Part shown: positions 7,012-8,761 of the stretch, piece by piece | How the letters are laid out: every line of letters starts with the position of its first letter | Numbering within the stretch: the stretch's first letter is position 1 | Assembly (NCBI GenBank): GCA_045600025.1 | Contig: JAZRXC010000068.1 | Span: 1 to 8,761 of the forward strand | Reading direction: 5' to 3' | Length of the DNA: 8,761 nucleotides | Origin: UBA3774 sp045600025 | Lineage (GTDB): Bacteria > Bacillota > Clostridia > Lachnospirales > Lachnospiraceae | The notes under the pieces: model-generated | Database searches by the model: none | What the model saw: only the letters and a program-made list of their open reading frames with translations | Told to the model about the DNA's origin: nothing | Position numbers and translations under genes: made by a program

Positions 7012-7040
7012 AAAATGCTTGAATTTTCAAGCATTTTTTT
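7012..7040 (+). terminator. Intrinsic terminator ending the thrS-aldo/keto reductase operon
   Basis: A perfect inverted repeat has stem arms 7012-7022 and 7027-7037 (AAAATGCTTGA against TCAAGCATTTT) with loop ATTT (7023-7026). The T-run spans 7034-7040, partly within the stem. The AAAA flank opposite the T-run means it could also terminate transcription from the other strand, though no convergent gene is seen. Confidence 0.9.
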
Positions 7041-7047
7041 ATATAAT
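7019..7047 (+). promoter_or_regulatory. Candidate der promoter nested in the terminator hairpin
   Basis: A perfect -10 TATAAT (7042-7047) lies 17 bp after TTGAAT (7019-7024), which matches TTGACA at four of six bases. The -35 sits in the terminator's left arm and loop. Transcription would begin around 7053-7055, only a few bases before the der ATG. The A+T-rich setting makes chance matches likelier, so the -10 is better supported than the -35. Confidence 0.6.
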
Positions 7048-7056
7048 AATTTAGTT

Positions 7057-8382
7057 ATGAGTAAACCTATTATTGCCATCGTCGGCAGACCAAATGTTGG
7101 GAAATCTACACTCTTTAATGCCCTTGCAGGAGAGCGTATCTCTATAGTCAAGGATACACCGGGTGTTACCAGGGACAGAATCTATGCGGACTGTTCTTGG
7201 CTTGATCGCAACTTCACACTTATTGACACCGGTGGTATTGAACCAAAGAGCCAGGATGTAATCCTTCGTAGCATGCGAGAGCAGGCTGAAATTGCCATTG
7301 AGACTGCGGATGCCATAATATTTATCACAGATGTTCGAGAGGGCCTTACTGATTCAGACGGTGACGTAGCGGCAATATTAAGAAAATCCGGCAAGCCGGT
7401 TGTTCTTGCGGTAAATAAAGTCGACAATTTTGAAAAATTCATGCCGGATGTGTATGAGTTCTATAACTTAGGACTCGGTGATCCCGTACCTATTTCGGCA
7501 GCCTCAAGGCTCGGACTCGGTGACCTTCTTGAGGCTGTAGGAGAACTTATTCCTGCAAGATCCGACGAAACCGAAGAAAATGAGCGCCCGACCATAGCAA
7601 TAGTCGGTAAGCCAAATGTCGGCAAGAGCTCACTTGTGAACCGCCTTGTCGGCGAGAACCGCGTAATTGTATCCGATGTTGCAGGTACGACAAGAGATGC
7701 TATAGACACAGTTGTAAAATACAACAAAAAAGAATACGTATTTATTGACACTGCCGGGCTGCGCCGTAAAAGCCATGTTAGTGAAGACATAGAACGGTAC
7801 AGTATTATACGTGCGGTTGCCGCAGTAGAACGCGCTGATATAGTTCTTATGGTAATAGATGCCTCAGAAGGCGTAACAGAGCAGGATGCAAAGATAGCCG
7901 GAATAGCCCATGATCGCGGCAAGGGCATATTGATAGTTGTAAATAAATGGGATTTGATTGAAAAGAATGACAAGACAATGCGCGAGCATGAAAGCAAAGT
8001 CAGAGAAATTCTCTCATTTATGCCATATGCAGATATACTGTTTATATCTGCGATGACCGGACAGCGACTCGGCAAGTTATATGAAAAAATAGATGCAATC
8101 ATTGCGTCACAGACACTAAGAGTAGGAACCGGCGTACTCAATGAAATTATGACAGAGGCAGTAACGTTAAAGCAGCCGCCGTCAGATAAAGGTAAGAGAT
8201 TAAAGCTCTACTATATTACACAGGTAGGCATTAAGCCTCCTACATTTGTTGTATTTGTAAATGACAAAGAGCTTATGCATTTTTCATATACCAGGTATTT
8301 GGAAAACCGTATCCGCGATACATTCGGATTTTCCGGAACAGCACTTAAGATAATAGTTCGCGAACGTGGGGACAAAGCATGA
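7057..8382 (+). CDS. der: Double-domain ribosome assembly GTPase Der (EngA)
   Basis: An essential GTPase that binds the 50S subunit and helps its late assembly. The protein has 441 residues, the usual length. GTPase domain 1: GRPNVGKST (10-18), DTPGVTRD (33-40), DTGG (57-60), NKVD (120-123). GTPase domain 2: GKPNVGKSS (184-192), AGTTRD (209-214), DTAG (231-234), NKWD (296-299). An acidic linker (about 168-176, DETEENE) joins the two. The KH-like C-terminal domain (about 350-441) includes LKLYYITQ and PPTFVVFVND. I chose ATG 7057 because MSKPIIAIVGRPNVGKS is the family's normal N-terminus. An in-frame ATG at 7015 lies inside the terminator stem and would add 14 unconserved residues. No Shine-Dalgarno precedes 7057; the upstream bases are only A/T-rich. 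The gene overlaps plsY by 4 nt. Confidence 0.96.
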   Translation: MSKPIIAIVGRPNVGKSTLFNALAGERISIVKDTPGVTRDRIYADCSWLDRNFTLIDTGGIEPKSQDVILRSMREQAEIAIETADAIIFITDVREGLTDSDGDVAAILRKSGKPVVLAVNKVDNFEKFMPDVYEFYNLGLGDPVPISAASRLGLGDLLEAVGELIPARSDETEENERPTIAIVGKPNVGKSSLVNRLVGENRVIVSDVAGTTRDAIDTVVKYNKKEYVFIDTAGLRRKSHVSEDIERYSIIRAVAAVERADIVLMVIDASEGVTEQDAKIAGIAHDRGKGILIVVNKWDLIEKNDKTMREHESKVREILSFMPYADILFISAMTGQRLGKLYEKIDAIIASQTLRVGTGVLNEIMTEAVTLKQPPSDKGKRLKLYYITQVGIKPPTFVVFVNDKELMHFSYTRYLENRIRDTFGFSGTALKIIVRERGDKA

Positions 8383-8761
8383 TAGAAAGAATACTTGCAC
8401 TTGCAATCGGATACTTATTCGGCAATTTTATAGCAGGAAATGTAATATGCAAGATTAAACATGTCGATGTAACACATATGGGAAGCGGCAATCCCGGTGC
8501 GACCAATATAAATCGCATGCTCGGCCCGGGCTGGGGACTGTTGACCCTCTTTTTGGATGCATTTAAGGTATGGGTTGCAGCCATTATTGTAGCCGGACTT
8601 ATCGGCGACGGAATATGTTACACACAGTTTAACTATATTTTAGTATGTTACACAGCTATAGGTGCCGTAATCGGCAATAACTTTCCTATTCCGATTCAAA
8701 AGGGCGGAAAAGGGGTATCTGCAACCACCGGAGCCATGATAATGCTCGATTGGCGCATATT
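8379..8761 (+). CDS. plsY: Glycerol-3-phosphate acyltransferase PlsY, N-terminal part (3' end outside window)
   Basis: A membrane enzyme that transfers an acyl group from acyl-phosphate to glycerol-3-phosphate, the first step of phospholipid synthesis. The visible 127 residues include a first membrane helix (about 4-23), motif 1 GSGNPGATN (35-43), a second helical stretch (about 51-75) with D60 and K63, a third (about 84-100), and motif 2 KGGKGV (108-113). The usual GHxFP before motif 2 reads GNNFP here (N100 in place of His), and the segment from there to KGGKG is about one residue shorter than usual, so this is a divergent member. The ATG overlaps the der stop as ATGA, with GGGGA (8368-8372) at 6-nt spacing. 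The frame stays open to the window end. der followed by plsY is a common arrangement in Bacillota. Confidence 0.9.
   Translation, partial: MIERILALAIGYLFGNFIAGNVICKIKHVDVTHMGSGNPGATNINRMLGPGWGLLTLFLDAFKVWVAAIIVAGLIGDGICYTQFNYILVCYTAIGAVIGNNFPIPIQKGGKGVSATTGAMIMLDWRI

Noticed and set aside
7015..7056. N-terminal extension of Der beginning at ATG 7015
   Set aside because: The added 14 residues are encoded by terminator sequence, are not typical of Der and have no ribosome site upstream.
7461..8141. 226-codon minus-strand open frame inside der
   Set aside because: It is Ser/Ile/Thr-rich and antisense to the conserved second GTPase domain, so it is a codon-bias shadow. The same holds for the minus-strand frame at 6413-6835 under the aldo/keto reductase.
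1..8761. Search for mobile elements, CRISPR repeats, toxin-antitoxin or defence genes
   Set aside because: All coding sequence is accounted for by housekeeping-type genes with uniform style. I saw no direct repeats, transposase motifs or attachment-site structure.

Overview
The window looks like a core chromosomal segment of an anaerobic clostridium, most likely a Lachnospiraceae-type member of the Bacillota. Supporting points are a tRNA-responsive T-box leader, strong AGGAGG ribosome binding sites, the der-plsY gene order, the ferredoxin-tailed aldo/keto reductase and the style of the LigA, ThrRS and nucleoside kinase proteins. This placement is inferred from remembered family resemblance, not from a search. 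All genes are on the + strand and tightly packed. I see no mobile element, CRISPR array, tRNA or rRNA.

Layout. Positions 1-147 hold the last 48 codons of an unidentified gene. A near-consensus promoter (148-175) starts directly after its stop and drives a threonine-type T-box leader (about 182-402) with an ACC specifier, an antiterminator and a competing intrinsic terminator. Five genes follow with almost no spacing: thrS (433-2283), an rluF-type 23S rRNA pseudouridine synthase (2280-2987), a uridine kinase-like P-loop kinase (2978-3907), ligA (3917-5863) and an aldo/keto reductase with two C-terminal [4Fe-4S] motifs (5865-6986). Overlaps of 4 and 10 nt and gaps of 9 and 1 nt suggest one transcript. 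A hairpin terminator (7012-7040) closes it. Its loop region also carries a candidate promoter for a second unit, der (7057-8382) and plsY (from 8379, cut by the window end).

How the genes work together. The T-box should couple the whole first transcript to the charging state of tRNA-Thr. ThrRS is the direct homeostatic target; the rRNA modification enzyme, kinase, DNA ligase and redox enzyme would be carried along. Der (ribosome assembly) and PlsY (phospholipid synthesis) form a separate housekeeping unit.

I found no obviously new multi-gene system. The points most worth a second look are: a ThrRS with no room for a TGS domain and with changed residues beside a zinc ligand; a stand-alone kinase whose clostridial relatives are usually fused to ThrRS-like TGS and editing-like domains; a der gene with no Shine-Dalgarno whose best promoter predicts an almost leaderless mRNA; and a PlsY with a divergent second motif.
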